Shown: positions 1 through 9,428 of the stretch, piece after piece
Numbering within the stretch: the first letter of the stretch is position 1
Layout of the letters: each line of letters opens with the position of its first letter
Assembly (NCBI RefSeq): GCF_006864535.1
Contig: NZ_QHLL01000003.1
Span: forward strand, 1 to 64,000
DNA: 64,000 nt
Direction of reading: 5' to 3'
Origin: Campylobacter sp. MIT 12-8780
GTDB lineage: Bacteria; Campylobacterota; Campylobacteria; Campylobacterales; Campylobacteraceae
Made by a program: the position numbers and the translations under genes
The notes under the pieces: model-generated
Seen by the model: only the letters and a program-made list of their open reading frames with translations
Databases searched by the model: none
Told to the model about the DNA's origin: nothing

Positions 1-1
1 T

Positions 2-2071
2 CCGGGTGCTTATACGCAAGTTGATCCTTCACAAGGTGGCGTTTCGGTTAATATAAGAGGTATGACTGGACTTGGCAGGGTAAATACCATGATCGATGGT
101 GTGCCTCAAACCTTTTTTGGCACGAGTGAGGATAGGCTAAATTCTACCGCTCATCCAACTCCGGGCGGTATGTCAGAAACAGGAACTTCGGCTTTTAGCA
201 CACTCATTGATCCAAATTTTATCATAGGACTTGATATAAACAAAGGCACTTTTAGCGGAGCAAGCGGAAACAACGCTTTAATGGGAAGTGCAAATTTTCG
301 CACCATAGGCATAGATGATATAGTAAGCGAGGGCAAAAATTTTGGGCTTTTAAGCAAATACAGCTATGGCACAAATGGCTTAGGACATTCGTATATGATA
401 GCCTTTGCACAAAAATCCTATAGTATTCTTAATGGAGGCTATGCAGGAGCGATGTATGCTTTTAGTGGGCGAAATATTTCACAAGATTATAGGATAGGTG
501 GCGGAGGCTCTAGCACTGATACTTCTGATCCAAATATCCCACCTTCTATTATTGCTAAAAATTTAGAACAAAGACCGCAAAGTCATTTGCTTAAATTTGA
601 ATTTGCTCCTAAAGACAATCAAAAAGCGATTTTTTCGTATAGACGTTATGAAACTCACTTAGCAGGTAGGGAAATTTCTAGCAATAATTATCAATTAAAC
701 TATAATTTAAATCCAAATTCTTCATATTTTGACATAAATTTTCTTGCTGCTTATACTGAAAATATGCAAGATTTTGATCAAGATTTTATATGGATTACTC
801 TGCCAGTAGATAGATATTTTGATGATGTAAAGTCCTTTAACAAAGCTTTTGTTCTAGATTTAAATAACAAAAGCATAATCGATTTAGCCCAAAATTTAAG
901 CTTTGATTTTACTTTGGGAGCAAACTATCAAAAAAATGACTACCGAAAAAAACTCAAATGGAACAGAACAAAATATCCACAAGGGGCTTATGATATTAAT
1001 CTAGAAACTGCTGTTGCATTTTTACCTCAAGGCACACAAGAATTAAGCAGTGCTTATCTTGATACAAATTTAAATTATGAAATCATTCATTTAAATACAA
1101 ATTTAAATTTCACACATTCAAAACTTTCAGGAGAAGTTGGTAGATGCACAAAGAGAGAATTTTGCGGGCAGTATTATGATATGACAAATCCACCAAATTT
1201 CAAACCTTTTGAAAAAAAAGATGATTATTTAAATTTTTCTTCAATTTTAGCTCTAAACTTTCATGAACTTTTTACACCTTTTGCAAGTTATACACAAAGC
1301 ACAAGAGCTTTAAATGTCCAAGAACAATTTACTTCAGGCGCAGGCGGAGGCAATATCAATGTCTTTTTAAAGCCAGAAAGCGCAACTACCTATCAAATAG
1401 GCTTTAATAGCTTTTTTAAAGGCTTTTTGCTTGATCAAGAAAGCTTTACGGGTTTTAAAGTAGTGTATTTTCATACCAAAATCAAAAACTATATTTATGA
1501 CGCTTGGGATAACCCTGACAATCCTGTATTCGTGCCTCGTTTAAACGATGAAGCCAAATTTCAAGGTATGGAGCTTGAGTTTAATTTTGATTTGAATGTA
1601 TTTTACACAAGATTAAGCTACACGCACAGCAAGGCTTCTTATCCACATTCTCTCTCTTCAGCTTCAGCTCCGGGCATGGGAATGAATGCTTCGCAATTTT
1701 CAGAACTTCCACAAGATTATGGCACTTTGGATATTGGCACGAGGCTTTTTAGCCAAAAACTTGTTTTAGGGAGTTTGTTTAAATATACCGGTAAAGCAAA
1801 AAGGATTAATCCTTTGTCAGAAAATCTTGTTTATGGTGTTTCAAGCGAAGAGTTACCGGAAATTCCAACCATTATTGACTTATATGCAAGCATAGAACCC
1901 TTTAAAAATTTCACTATCAAAGGCGAGGTGCAAAATTTGCAAGATAGGAATTATATGAACGCTCTTTACACTTATAATTCTTCATCAAGCAATATAAATG
2001 GCGATGTATCAGCCTTTAATAATGCTGCCAGAGGACGCACCTATGTGATGAGTTTTTCATATAAATACTAA
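2..2071 (+). CDS. TonB-dependent outer-membrane receptor, 5' truncated by window
   Basis: This is the C-terminal portion of an energy-coupled outer-membrane receptor. The frame is open from base 2, so the true start lies before the window. The visible protein begins in the plug domain (VNIRGMTGLGRVNTMIDG), a pattern I associate with HasR-like haem receptors and with C. jejuni Cj0178, which is linked to transferrin-bound iron. A long series of alternating strands follows, ending in FSYKY with a terminal aromatic residue typical of barrels assembled by BAM. Two cysteines in the GRCTKREFCG segment probably form a loop disulfide. The family assignment is firm, but the ligand is an inference. Hairpins follow the stop codon directly. 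Confidence 0.85.
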   Translation, partial: PGAYTQVDPSQGGVSVNIRGMTGLGRVNTMIDGVPQTFFGTSEDRLNSTAHPTPGGMSETGTSAFSTLIDPNFIIGLDINKGTFSGASGNNALMGSANFRTIGIDDIVSEGKNFGLLSKYSYGTNGLGHSYMIAFAQKSYSILNGGYAGAMYAFSGRNISQDYRIGGGGSSTDTSDPNIPPSIIAKNLEQRPQSHLLKFEFAPKDNQKAIFSYRRYETHLAGREISSNNYQLNYNLNPNSSYFDINFLAAYTENMQDFDQDFIWITLPVDRYFDDVKSFNKAFVLDLNNKSIIDLAQNLSFDFTLGANYQKNDYRKKLKWNRTKYPQGAYDINLETAVAFLPQGTQELSSAYLDTNLNYEIIHLNTNLNFTHSKLSGEVGRCTKREFCGQYYDMTNPPNFKPFEKKDDYLNFSSILALNFHELFTPFASYTQSTRALNVQEQFTSGAGGGNINVFLKPESATTYQIGFNSFFKGFLLDQESFTGFKVVYFHTKIKNYIYDAWDNPDNPVFVPRLNDEAKFQGMELEFNFDLNVFYTRLSYTHSKASYPHSLSSASAPGMGMNASQFSELPQDYGTLDIGTRLFSQKLVLGSLFKYTGKAKRINPLSENLVYGVSSEELPEIPTIIDLYASIEPFKNFTIKGEVQNLQDRNYMNALYTYNSSSSNINGDVSAFNNAARGRTYVMSFSYKY

Positions 2072-2074
2072 TTT

Positions 2075-2099
2075 GATGAAAGTAAATTTCATCTTCTTT
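2075..2099 (+). terminator. Hairpin terminator-like element after the TonB receptor
   Basis: A 7-bp stem (GATGAAA/TTTCATC) with a 5-nt loop starts 4 nt after the receptor stop and is followed by TTCTTTG. The stem is AT-rich and the T-tract imperfect, so it is only a plausible intrinsic terminator. Confidence 0.45.
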
Positions 2100-2110
2100 G
2101 CTTTGTCTAT

Positions 2111-2143
2111 GATAAAAAATCTATAAAATGTGAAATTTTATAG
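2111..2143 (-). terminator. Terminator of the hemL-flhX operon
   Basis: A perfect 9-bp inverted repeat (CTATAAAAT, 5-nt loop, ATTTTATAG at 2121-2143) is followed on the minus strand by ATTTTTTAT. That is the shape of an intrinsic terminator for the leftward operon ending at 2165. On the plus strand no T-run follows, so the orientation is clear. Confidence 0.6.
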
Positions 2144-2164
2144 CTTGGGCGTGGTTGTGTATTT

Positions 2165-2431
2165 TTACTTTTTATTTGCCATTTGATAGATAAAAGCAAA
2201 GACTTCAGCCACAGCTTTATACATATTTGGTGGAATTTCATCGCCCAAATCAAGCTTGGAAAGTATCTCGACTAAGTCTTCATCTTCTTTGATAGGCACG
2301 CCGTGTTCTTTGGCTAGACTTATCATCTTTGCCGCACTTTCACCCTTACCTGTGGCAAGGACTTTTGGGGCTTGATTGCTTTCTTGATTATAGCCTAGTG
2401 CGACGGCTTTTTTGATAGAACTTTTCGCCAT
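2165..2431 (-). CDS. FlhX: stand-alone FlhB C-terminal-domain homologue
   Basis: This 88-residue protein matches the cytoplasmic C-terminal domain of FlhB/YscU export-gate proteins. It has the KAVALGYNQE start, a KVLATGKGE strand, the AKEHGVPIKED segment and an EIPPNMYKAVAEVFAFIY tail. The transmembrane part and the NPTH autocleavage site of FlhB are absent. Such short paralogues (FlhX in Helicobacter, YlqH in Bacillus) can partly stand in for the cleaved FlhB fragment in substrate-specificity switching of the flagellar export apparatus. The gene begins 1 nt after the stop of the FliK-like gene, so the two are almost certainly translated together. C. jejuni Cj0848c is the likely counterpart, recalled rather than searched. 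Confidence 0.85.
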   Translation of the reverse strand: MAKSSIKKAVALGYNQESNQAPKVLATGKGESAAKMISLAKEHGVPIKEDEDLVEILSKLDLGDEIPPNMYKAVAEVFAFIYQMANKK

Positions 2432-2432
2432 T

Positions 2433-4823
2433 TTACGCCTTTTTATCTATACCCATTTGCAGATCATAATCCCTTATACCAGCATGCGTTTGATCAAATT
2501 TACTTCGCACTATATCGCCTACAAAGAAATTTGAGCTTAAAAGTCCAGCTTTATTGATCGCTCTTTTAAGCTCGTGAGCGTTTTCATAAATTCGCTTTCT
2601 AAACTCCTTATCTTCTGCCATGATATTAATATCAATGTATTTTTCATTATTTAAGGCTATGAGTATATCAAGCTCGCCCAGTTTAGCAAACTCAAGCTTG
2701 ATTTGAGCGAAAAATTTATCTTTCTTGCCCCTTTTAAACACAAGCTTTGAGTCGTTTAAATCCTCCCAAAAAAAAGGCAGATAAGTGTTTATGCTTTCAT
2801 TAGCTAAAGACATAAGCTGGTTCATCTCAATTTGAGCTAAAAGGCGATTAGCTTGATTAGCAATAGCCTCATTATCTGTGCTTTTGGCTAAATTTGAAAC
2901 CTGTAAAAGTGTGGATTTTATATCACTTTTTAGCTCATTTATAACCTCATGTTCATTTTTTGTAGCAATTTGAGCTAAATCCTTACTTGCATTTTGCATT
3001 TTATGCGTTAGATTTTTAAGTTCGCTTAAATTACTTTTAGCTTCACTAGCACCTAAATCAAGCTGTTTAAGGCTTTCATTGAGCTTTCTATTTAAAGTGT
3101 TTATATCTTTGCTGAGTTGCTCAAGCTCAAGCATTTGGGTTTTTTCATTTGAAAAGACGAGGTTTTTTACCTTAGCTTCTAAATTTTGTATGGCTTTGTT
3201 GGCTTCACTAGCTTGTGTTTGTATCATTTTTTCTGGCAAAGCTTGGGTGTTTTGTGTGTTTAAATTTGTGTTTGTTTGGGTATTTTGTGGATTTTTAGGA
3301 CCTTCTTTTAGGGCTTGAGTCGCGTTTTCTTTTGGTATTTCTTTGGTGTTTTTGCTGATTTCTTTGCTTATATCCTTAGTTACATCTTTGTTTAAATCCT
3401 TACTTGCTTCATTTTTAACACTTTCTTTAGCAGCTTCTTTTGGGTTTTCTTTAATGCCTTCTTTTCCTTCTTTAAGAGTTGTTTCTTGAGTATTTTCATC
3501 TAAGAGCGTTTCATCTTGAGTGAGCTTTTCTTTGTTTTGTTCGTTTGAATTTAGCTTTTCATTTGTGTCTTTGTTTTGGGTTTCATTTGTCTTTGAATTG
3601 CTGTCTTTGGGCTGAGTTTTTTCATCATTTTGATTAGTTTTTAACACTTCTTGCTTCTCATCTTGAAGAAGCTCTTGTGTGTTTTTGTTGGTGTTTGAAT
3701 CCTTATTGACTTCATTTTTTTGCGTAGTTTCATTTTTTTCATCTTTAAATTCTACATTTGATGAAGGAGCTTTAGGGCTTGTTTGTTCTTCTTTAACATT
3801 TGTTTCAACCTTAACAAAAGCATTAAAACTTGGGCTTTTATCTTGAGTATTTTGGGTGTTTTGAGGCGTAAAAGGCTTAGCTTGAATGATGTCTTTAAGC
3901 GTTTCTTTAAGCTTCATAAAGCTTTGATTTAAATCTTTTAAAAAATTTGTATCTTTTAGGGCTAAATTTTGAGGTTTTGAAAGCTCTTGTTTGAATTGTG
4001 GTTCAAGTTTTTCAAGTTTTGAGAGTATATTATTTGCGATTTGGCTGAGTTTTTCTTGGGCTAAATTTGGATTTTTACTGATATAAAGTTTAAAGTTTTC
4101 AAGTTTTGAACCAAGTGAAAGTAGGGTTTTAAAAGCACTTTCTTTAAGAAGGTTTGTATTTTCATTTTTTTGATTTTGTATGATGTTTTTAAGCTCATTT
4201 AAAGAGCTTTTTGCGTCAAGTTCTTTGCCAGCTAGGGCTATGATTTGAGTGGCTATTTTTGGGCTTGAAAGGGATTTTATAGTGTTTAAAAGGCTGTGAA
4301 AACTGCTTGGGAGCTGTTCTTTATTTAGCGCGTCTTTGAGCTTTGCTTCAAAAAATACGCCTGAGTTTTTAAACAAAGGAGCAAGATTATCAGCTTTCAT
4401 TTGGCTTGCTGGCTTTAAAATTTGCTCTAGCTTTGCAAATAAATCCTTAAAAATTTCATTTTTTTTCATCTCATTAGCAAGAAATTTAAGCTCGTTGCTA
4501 AAATTTGGAGCAAAATTAAGCTTTTCTCCTTGCTCGATGAGCTTTGAGCTGTCTTTAGTGCCAAGTTGATTTAAGAGCTTATTGACAAGTTCTTTAAGCT
4601 TTAAATTGAGCTCCTCGCTGTTTGTGCTAAGCTCTTTTGTGGGTAATGTGGTGTTTGAAAGTCCTAAATTTTTCTTTAAAGCCTCTGTTAGAGCTTCTTT
4701 TGAATTGCTTTTATCACTTGTAAGTCTATCGTTTTTGTTTTCAGTTTTTGAATCTGTTTTGTTTAAATTTAAATTATTATTTGTTTGAACAACTTGGCTT
4801 GAAGCTACAGAGGGATTAATCAT
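2433..4823 (-). CDS. FliK-like hook-length-control-type protein with low-complexity middle
   Basis: A 796-residue protein with no signal peptide. The N-terminal half is helical and Asn/Lys/Leu-rich. Residues of roughly 330-540 are a low-complexity Lys/Asn/Glu/Thr/Gln stretch, probably disordered. The last 110 residues are a compact conserved domain (LVFKRGKKDKFF, ELDILIALNN, YIDINIMAEDKEF). This layout resembles FliK ruler proteins and Bacillus YlqG, which is paired with the FlhB-like YlqH. The next gene here is also an FlhB-like fragment, which supports a role in flagellar export specificity. It overlaps the upstream MFS gene by 8 nt. Function is inferred from layout and partner; I see no catalytic motif. 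Likely counterpart of Cj0849c. Confidence 0.65.
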   Translation of the reverse strand: MINPSVASSQVVQTNNNLNLNKTDSKTENKNDRLTSDKSNSKEALTEALKKNLGLSNTTLPTKELSTNSEELNLKLKELVNKLLNQLGTKDSSKLIEQGEKLNFAPNFSNELKFLANEMKKNEIFKDLFAKLEQILKPASQMKADNLAPLFKNSGVFFEAKLKDALNKEQLPSSFHSLLNTIKSLSSPKIATQIIALAGKELDAKSSLNELKNIIQNQKNENTNLLKESAFKTLLSLGSKLENFKLYISKNPNLAQEKLSQIANNILSKLEKLEPQFKQELSKPQNLALKDTNFLKDLNQSFMKLKETLKDIIQAKPFTPQNTQNTQDKSPSFNAFVKVETNVKEEQTSPKAPSSNVEFKDEKNETTQKNEVNKDSNTNKNTQELLQDEKQEVLKTNQNDEKTQPKDSNSKTNETQNKDTNEKLNSNEQNKEKLTQDETLLDENTQETTLKEGKEGIKENPKEAAKESVKNEASKDLNKDVTKDISKEISKNTKEIPKENATQALKEGPKNPQNTQTNTNLNTQNTQALPEKMIQTQASEANKAIQNLEAKVKNLVFSNEKTQMLELEQLSKDINTLNRKLNESLKQLDLGASEAKSNLSELKNLTHKMQNASKDLAQIATKNEHEVINELKSDIKSTLLQVSNLAKSTDNEAIANQANRLLAQIEMNQLMSLANESINTYLPFFWEDLNDSKLVFKRGKKDKFFAQIKLEFAKLGELDILIALNNEKYIDINIMAEDKEFRKRIYENAHELKRAINKAGLLSSNFFVGDIVRSKFDQTHAGIRDYDLQMGIDKKA

Positions 4824-5970
4824 GATTTTTCCTTATATTTGGCTTATTAATCGCAAAAAGGATTAAAAAGCCCAAAGCACACAGATAAAAAAGTGTAAAG
4901 CCCTGATATGAAAAATACTGCATTAAAGCACCCAAAAGAGTAGGGCAGAGTAAAGAGCCAAGCGAGTAGCAAAAAAGCACCGAGCGGTTAAGCTCAACTA
5001 ATTTGCTTTTATCCTCAAGCATATCATTAGCACGTGCTAAAGCTAAGGCATAAAGCGGTCCTATGCCAATACCAAGCAAAAAAGAAAGCAAGCACTGAAT
5101 CACAAAGCCAAGCTTAAAACAAAAAAGCAATGTTGTAGCGCTTAAAGCAATACTTGCACACAAGATAATGGCAAATTTTCGTCCTATTTTATCAGAGATA
5201 AAGCCAACTCCAAGCTGTGCACTAAAGCTTCCAAGCATCATCGCAAACATAAAAATAGAAACCTGAGCTGCCTCAAAGCCTTGCAAAAGTATATATAAAG
5301 AAGACATTGAAAAAAAGCCATTTAAAAGCATACCAGCGATAAAACTTGTTACAAAAGCCAAAGGCACAAGATCAAAAACCTTAGGCAGTGAAATTTGACT
5401 TTGTTTTTGTAAAATAGGCTCTTTGATACGGATAAGATTTAAAGGCAAAGATGAAAACATAATGAGACAAGCTGAAATGATGAAAATTTCATATTTGTTT
5501 AAATTTAAAGCAAGAAGTAGGGTACCACTACCAAGCGCAAGATAAAAAGTGATCTCATAAAGGCTTAAAACCCTTGAGCGATTAGCATTTTTTGCTTTAT
5601 CGTTAATCCATGATTCAATAAGCATTAAAAAAGCATAATAACAATACCCAAGCACCAGCCTTAAAATCGTCCAAAACCAAATCGCATCACTTATAGAGTG
5701 CAAGATAATGCAAATAGCAAAGCACGAGCCAAACACCCCAAAAGCCCTTATATGCCCTATCTTTGTAATGATTTTATGAGCGCTTATGGTGCTTAAAAGT
5801 GCGCCTAGAAAAAAGCAAGAATTAACAAGTCCTATACCAAAAGAAGAAACTCCAGCCTCTTTAAGGATCACGCCCACTGAAGAAACGATAAGCGCATAAC
5901 CCGCAAAAACAAAGATCATCGAGATAAACAAAGCCCCAAGGCTTTTCATCGTTCTTCTATACGCACTCAT
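4816..5970 (-). CDS. MFS transporter, 12 TM
   Basis: A 384-residue hydrophobic protein with about twelve membrane helices. The inter-helix motif after helix 2 (HKIITKIGHIRAFG) and its repeat in the second half (GFISDKIGRKFAI) are the A-motifs of the major facilitator superfamily. The size and pattern resemble the YcaD-like drug/sugar exporter branch, but the substrate cannot be read from sequence. The start overlaps the stop of the preceding membrane gene by 4 nt (ATGA) and the 3' end overlaps the FliK-like gene by 8 nt, so it is part of the same leftward operon. Counterpart of Cj0850c by position. Confidence 0.8.
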   Translation of the reverse strand: MSAYRRTMKSLGALFISMIFVFAGYALIVSSVGVILKEAGVSSFGIGLVNSCFFLGALLSTISAHKIITKIGHIRAFGVFGSCFAICIILHSISDAIWFWTILRLVLGYCYYAFLMLIESWINDKAKNANRSRVLSLYEITFYLALGSGTLLLALNLNKYEIFIISACLIMFSSLPLNLIRIKEPILQKQSQISLPKVFDLVPLAFVTSFIAGMLLNGFFSMSSLYILLQGFEAAQVSIFMFAMMLGSFSAQLGVGFISDKIGRKFAIILCASIALSATTLLFCFKLGFVIQCLLSFLLGIGIGPLYALALARANDMLEDKSKLVELNRSVLFCYSLGSLLCPTLLGALMQYFSYQGFTLFYLCALGFLILFAINKPNIRKNHD

Positions 5971-6473
5971 TTTTTTCTAATCACCACTCCAAAACACAAA
6001 ATGCCTATAAGTAAGGCAAAGATACCAGCAAATAAGCCAAAAATGCTTAAATATCCATTTTTTTGCAAAAATAAAAAAATAAGCACAAACACTATATACA
6101 CAAGCATTTTTAAGGCACTAAAAAACCATAAAAAATTCTTAAATCTTGGTTTTAAATCGGCATTTGCGTCTAAAAATTTGACAAATACAAGCTTTTTTGG
6201 GGCTTTTTTATACCAAATACACAAGGGCTTTGGGCTAATGTTTAAGCTTTCAAGTTCTCTTAAAATAAATTTTTTATAGTTTAAATACGAGCTTAAAAAG
6301 ATAAAGAAAGCTCCAAAAAAGCTTAATTCAAAGCTTAAAAAAAGAGCCAAGCTTAAGCCCTTAAAAGCAAAGCTTATAAAAAGCACAAGCAAATGAAAGC
6401 ATAAAAGGCTTATAAAAAGCTTGCTTTTTTGCTGTATAAAAGCTTGTTTTGCAAGGTTTGAAAGCTCATTCAT
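5967..6473 (-). CDS. Small integral membrane protein of unknown function
   Basis: A 168-residue protein with two N-terminal hydrophobic segments, a basic central cytoplasmic-looking region (around FILRELESLNISPKPLCIWYKK) and two C-terminal hydrophobic segments. It is probably a four-helix inner-membrane protein. I recognise no family motif. It overlaps both neighbours by 4 nt, so translation is coupled to the AtpZ/AtpI-like gene upstream and the MFS gene downstream. The same position holds Cj0851c in C. jejuni as I recall it. No function is proposed. Confidence 0.65.
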   Translation of the reverse strand: MNELSNLAKQAFIQQKSKLFISLLCFHLLVLFISFAFKGLSLALFLSFELSFFGAFFIFLSSYLNYKKFILRELESLNISPKPLCIWYKKAPKKLVFVKFLDANADLKPRFKNFLWFFSALKMLVYIVFVLIFLFLQKNGYLSIFGLFAGIFALLIGILCFGVVIRKK

Positions 6474-6778
6474 CGATCAAATTTACCCTCATCAAAATCC
6501 TCATCATCTTCTTTTAAGTCTTTAGGAGCATAACGCACCCCATCTTTAAACTCCTCATAGCTTGCTACTTGGGCTTTATAGGCTTTATATACATTTAAAA
6601 TCGCTGCTGCTACGCCTATAAATACGCCTAACCAAAAAAGCCAGCTTATACCTGTGTATTTTTTAAGCAAATACCCCAAGCCAACCCCTATAAGCACAGC
6701 CACAACCATAGAAATTCCAAGACTTAAGCCATCAGCTGCTTCTATGCCTTTTTTGATAAATTTTGCTCTTTTACTCAT
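6470..6778 (-). CDS. AtpZ/AtpI-family membrane protein
   Basis: A 102-residue protein with two glycine-rich membrane helices (residues about 17-37 and 44-66) joined by a short KKYTGISW loop, then a charged, acidic tail ending [11 protein letters not shown]. This is the form of AtpZ/AtpI accessory proteins, which help assemble the F-type ATPase c-ring or move Mg2+/Ca2+. The family call rests on the two-helix signature [20 protein letters not shown]. It is coupled by 4-nt overlaps to hemL upstream and to the next membrane gene. The ATPase c-subunit gene (atpE, 11.2 kb) is elsewhere in the window, so any link is functional and not operonic. Confidence 0.7.
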   Translation of the reverse strand: MSKRAKFIKKGIEAADGLSLGISMVVAVLIGVGLGYLLKKYTGISWLFWLGVFIGVAAAILNVYKAYKAQVASYEEFKDGVRYAPKDLKEDDEDFDEGKFDR

Positions 6779-8049
6779 AGACTTTTAAAGCTTTCATAGG
6801 CTTTTTCACACACTTCATCGATAAGCTTTTTATCCATTTTATCGCAGATAAAGCCTGTTTCAAACTGAGAGCAAGCCAGATAAACGCCTCTTTTTAGCAT
6901 AGCTTGATGAAATTTAGCAAAAAGCTTAAGATCGCTTTTTAAAGCATCTTGATAGTTTAAAACCTCATTTTCATTAAAGAAAAAGCCAAACATAGAACCA
7001 ACGCAAGTTGTTTGCAAGGCTATGCCTTTTGAGCTTGCACCTTCTTTAAAGCCTTTCATCAGCCTTGCGCCAAGATCTGCAAGCTTAGTATAAAGCATTT
7101 TATCTTTCATCGCTTTTTTTAGGCTTGCTATACCAGCTGCCATGGCTAAAGGATTGCCACTTAGCGTTCCTGCTTGATACACTCCACCCAAAGGACTTAG
7201 TAAATCCATAATCTCAGCCCTACCAGCAAAAGCAGCCGCAGGCAAGCCTCCGCCTATAACCTTACCAAAGGTTACAAGATCAGCCTTTATGCCATTTATG
7301 CCAAAAGAGCCTTTTAAGCTTGCTCTAAATCCACTCATCACTTCATCAAAGATCAAAAGCGTGCCGTGTTTTTTGCAAAGCTTAGCAAGTTCTTCTAAAA
7401 ATTCAGCCTTTGCTGGCACAAGCCCCATATTTCCAGCGATTGGCTCGATGATAACGCAAGCTATATCTTTATGTGTATCAAAAAGAGCCTCAACGCTTTT
7501 TATATTATTATAACTTGCTACCAAAGTGTGTTTAGCTAAATCTTTTAAAACCCCTAAAGAACTTGGGGTATTAAAAGTAGCCAGCCCAGAACCAGCACTT
7601 ACTAGCAAAGAATCGCTATGTCCGTGATAGCAACCTTCAAATTTTAAGATTTTATCGCGTCTTGTAAAGCCTCTTGCAAGGCGAATGGCACTCATTGTCG
7701 CTTCTGTGCCACTGCTTACAAAGCGGATCTTATCAAGATGTTTGAAATTTTCTAAGACAAGTTTGGCAAGCTGTGTTTCTAAAAGGGTTGGTGCTCCAAA
7801 GCTCGTGCCTTTTTTCAAAGCTTTTTCACAAGCCTTTGTAATGTCTTTATCACAATGTCCAAAGAGCAAAGGTCCCCAGCTTTGCACGAAGTCTATATAG
7901 CTTTTACCTTCTATATCGCTGATAAAAGCTCCTTTACCTTTGTCGATAAATAAAGGATTTGAACCTACCGCACTAAAAGCACGAACAGGCGAATCAACCC
8001 CACCAACGATAAGCTCACAAGCTTGTTTAAAGGCTTTTTTATTTGTCAT
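6775..8049 (-). CDS. hemL: Glutamate-1-semialdehyde 2,1-aminomutase
   Basis: Converts glutamate-1-semialdehyde to 5-aminolevulinate in C5-pathway haem biosynthesis, in the cytoplasm with PLP. At 424 residues it is family length. Visible signatures are [10 protein letters not shown] at the N-terminus, [17 protein letters not shown], the CYHGHSD motif, [10 protein letters not shown] and the PLP-lysine motif [11 protein letters not shown] (lysine near residue 265). The start codon has a good AAGGAG site. It overlaps the upstream cytochrome c gene by 4 nt and the downstream AtpZ/AtpI-like gene by 4 nt. Pairing with a c-type cytochrome is consistent with haem supply. Confidence 0.97.
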   Translation of the reverse strand: MTNKKAFKQACELIVGGVDSPVRAFSAVGSNPLFIDKGKGAFISDIEGKSYIDFVQSWGPLLFGHCDKDITKACEKALKKGTSFGAPTLLETQLAKLVLENFKHLDKIRFVSSGTEATMSAIRLARGFTRRDKILKFEGCYHGHSDSLLVSAGSGLATFNTPSSLGVLKDLAKHTLVASYNNIKSVEALFDTHKDIACVIIEPIAGNMGLVPAKAEFLEELAKLCKKHGTLLIFDEVMSGFRASLKGSFGINGIKADLVTFGKVIGGGLPAAAFAGRAEIMDLLSPLGGVYQAGTLSGNPLAMAAGIASLKKAMKDKMLYTKLADLGARLMKGFKEGASSKGIALQTTCVGSMFGFFFNENEVLNYQDALKSDLKLFAKFHQAMLKRGVYLACSQFETGFICDKMDKKLIDEVCEKAYESFKSL

Positions 8050-8393
8050 TTTTTCTCCTTGTTAAGTTCTTGTATGTAATTATAAAGCGTAATAATCTCA
8101 CTTGGTGTAAGCGAATAAGTAGGCATTATGCTTTTTGTATTTTTATCCTCAAGCAAAGCCTCTTTAAATGCTTCAAAGCTTAAATTTTGTATGCTTGGCA
8201 CGATGAAAGGCTCTTTCTCGCCTTTTTTGGTATAATAACCCAAAACCTGCGAAGCTCCATCGGCTCCGTGGCATTCTTTGCACGATATGCCACGAGGATT
8301 TTCATAGAGCATTTTTGCGTATTCTTTTAAAGTGATAAAGTCTTCAGCTAAAGCAAAGCTTAGCCCAAATACACATAAAATCATAAGTTTCAA
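8046..8393 (-). CDS. Periplasmic monohaem c-type cytochrome
   Basis: A 115-residue secreted protein. A signal peptide of about 16 residues (ending SFALA) precedes a single CXXCH haem site ([10 protein letters not shown], residues about 37-41). A methionine near the C-terminus ([10 protein letters not shown]) fits as sixth ligand, and a final helix ([12 protein letters not shown]) is typical of cytochrome c553-like electron carriers. The chosen start is TTG at 8393, since AAGG lies 9 nt upstream, while the internal ATG is too far away. It is the first gene of the leftward operon. Its redox partner is not evident. Counterpart of Cj0854c by position. Confidence 0.85.
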   Translation of the reverse strand: MKLMILCVFGLSFALAEDFITLKEYAKMLYENPRGISCKECHGADGASQVLGYYTKKGEKEPFIVPSIQNLSFEAFKEALLEDKNTKSIMPTYSLTPSEIITLYNYIQELNKEKK

Positions 8394-8442
8394 TTTTTTT
8401 TACCTTTATTGTCTATCTTTAATGAAAAAAAAGTTTTATTAT

Positions 8443-8450
8443 GATACAAT
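8443..8450 (+). promoter_or_regulatory. Extended -10 promoter of folD
   Basis: GATACAAT matches the epsilonproteobacterial gnTAnaAT box. The predicted start of transcription is about 30 nt before folD. There is no -35 box, and the upstream DNA is A/T-rich. A T8 run follows the box. Confidence 0.6.
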
Positions 8451-8488
8451 TTTTTTTATAAAAAAAGCTATAAATTCAAGGAAAAATG

Positions 8489-9343
8489 ATGACTTTACTT
8501 GACGGAAAAAAAATCAGCCAAGAACTCAAAACAGAAGTAGCAAATGAGGCTAAAAAGCTTAAAGAGCAAGGGATAGAGCCTTGTTTGGCTGTAGTTTTAG
8601 TAGGCAATGATCCAGCAAGCAATACTTATGTAAATAACAAAGCCAAAGCTTGCGAAGCGTGTAAAATAAAGTCTTTGGTTTATAAGCTCAATGAACAAAC
8701 GACACAAAATGAGCTTTTAGCTCTTATTAATACTTTAAATTATGATGATAGCATTGATGGAATTTTAGTGCAACTTCCCTTGCCAGCTCATATCAACAAA
8801 AATATAGTGCTTGAAAGTATCAATTCAAATAAAGATGTTGATGGCTTTCATCCCTTTAATGTAGGCTGTTTGAACTCAAATTTAAAAGGTGGATTTGTAG
8901 CTTGTACTCCACAAGGCGTGATTCATCTTTTAAAAAGCTATGGTATAAAGTTAAGTGGGCTTGATGCTGTGGTTATAGGAGCTTCAAATATAGTAGGACG
9001 CCCTATGGCAACCTTGCTTTTAAATGAAGGAGCAAGTGTAAGTATCTGTCATATCAAAACAAAAGATTTAAGTTTATACACCAAAAGAGCCGATTTAATC
9101 GTCGTTGCGGCTGGGTGTGCTAGGCTTTTAAAAGCCGATATGGTAAAAGAAGGCGTAATCGTTGTTGATGTAGGGATAAACCGCGTTAATGATAAGCTTG
9201 TGGGCGATGTAGATTTTGAAGAAGTAAGTAAAAAAGCAAGCTTCATCTCACCAGTTCCAGGCGGTGTGGGTCCTATGACTATAGCTATGCTTTTGAAAAA
9301 TACTATCAAAGCAGCTAAAAACCGCGTTAAATTTGAAAATTAA
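8489..9343 (+). CDS. folD: Bifunctional methylenetetrahydrofolate dehydrogenase/cyclohydrolase
   Basis: Interconverts 5,10-methylene-, methenyl- and 10-formyl-tetrahydrofolate in the cytoplasm with NADP+. Signatures seen are the substrate site VGNDPASNTYVNNKAKAC with its catalytic lysine, the ILVQLPLP motif, VDGFHPFN, the Rossmann segment VVIGASNIVGRPMA and the C-terminal PVPGGVGPMT. At 284 residues it is full length. Two ATG codons are adjacent. The second (8489) is preferred because AAGGA sits at normal distance from it, giving MTLLDGK as in relatives. It is divergent from the cytochrome c operon. lepB follows after 85 nt. Confidence 0.97.
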   Translation: MTLLDGKKISQELKTEVANEAKKLKEQGIEPCLAVVLVGNDPASNTYVNNKAKACEACKIKSLVYKLNEQTTQNELLALINTLNYDDSIDGILVQLPLPAHINKNIVLESINSNKDVDGFHPFNVGCLNSNLKGGFVACTPQGVIHLLKSYGIKLSGLDAVVIGASNIVGRPMATLLLNEGASVSICHIKTKDLSLYTKRADLIVVAAGCARLLKADMVKEGVIVVDVGINRVNDKLVGDVDFEEVSKKASFISPVPGGVGPMTIAMLLKNTIKAAKNRVKFEN

Positions 9344-9428
9344 GCGTTCATTTGCTTGTTTAGTTTAAAATGCAACTTTTAAATTCGCAAAACAGCTTCT
9401 AAGATAAAAGCTTATTTTAAGGAAAAAA

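Noticed and set aside
3300-3850. Repeat-like region within the FliK-like gene
   Set aside because: It is low-complexity Lys/Asn/Glu/Thr codon use, not a tandem DNA repeat with a constant unit.
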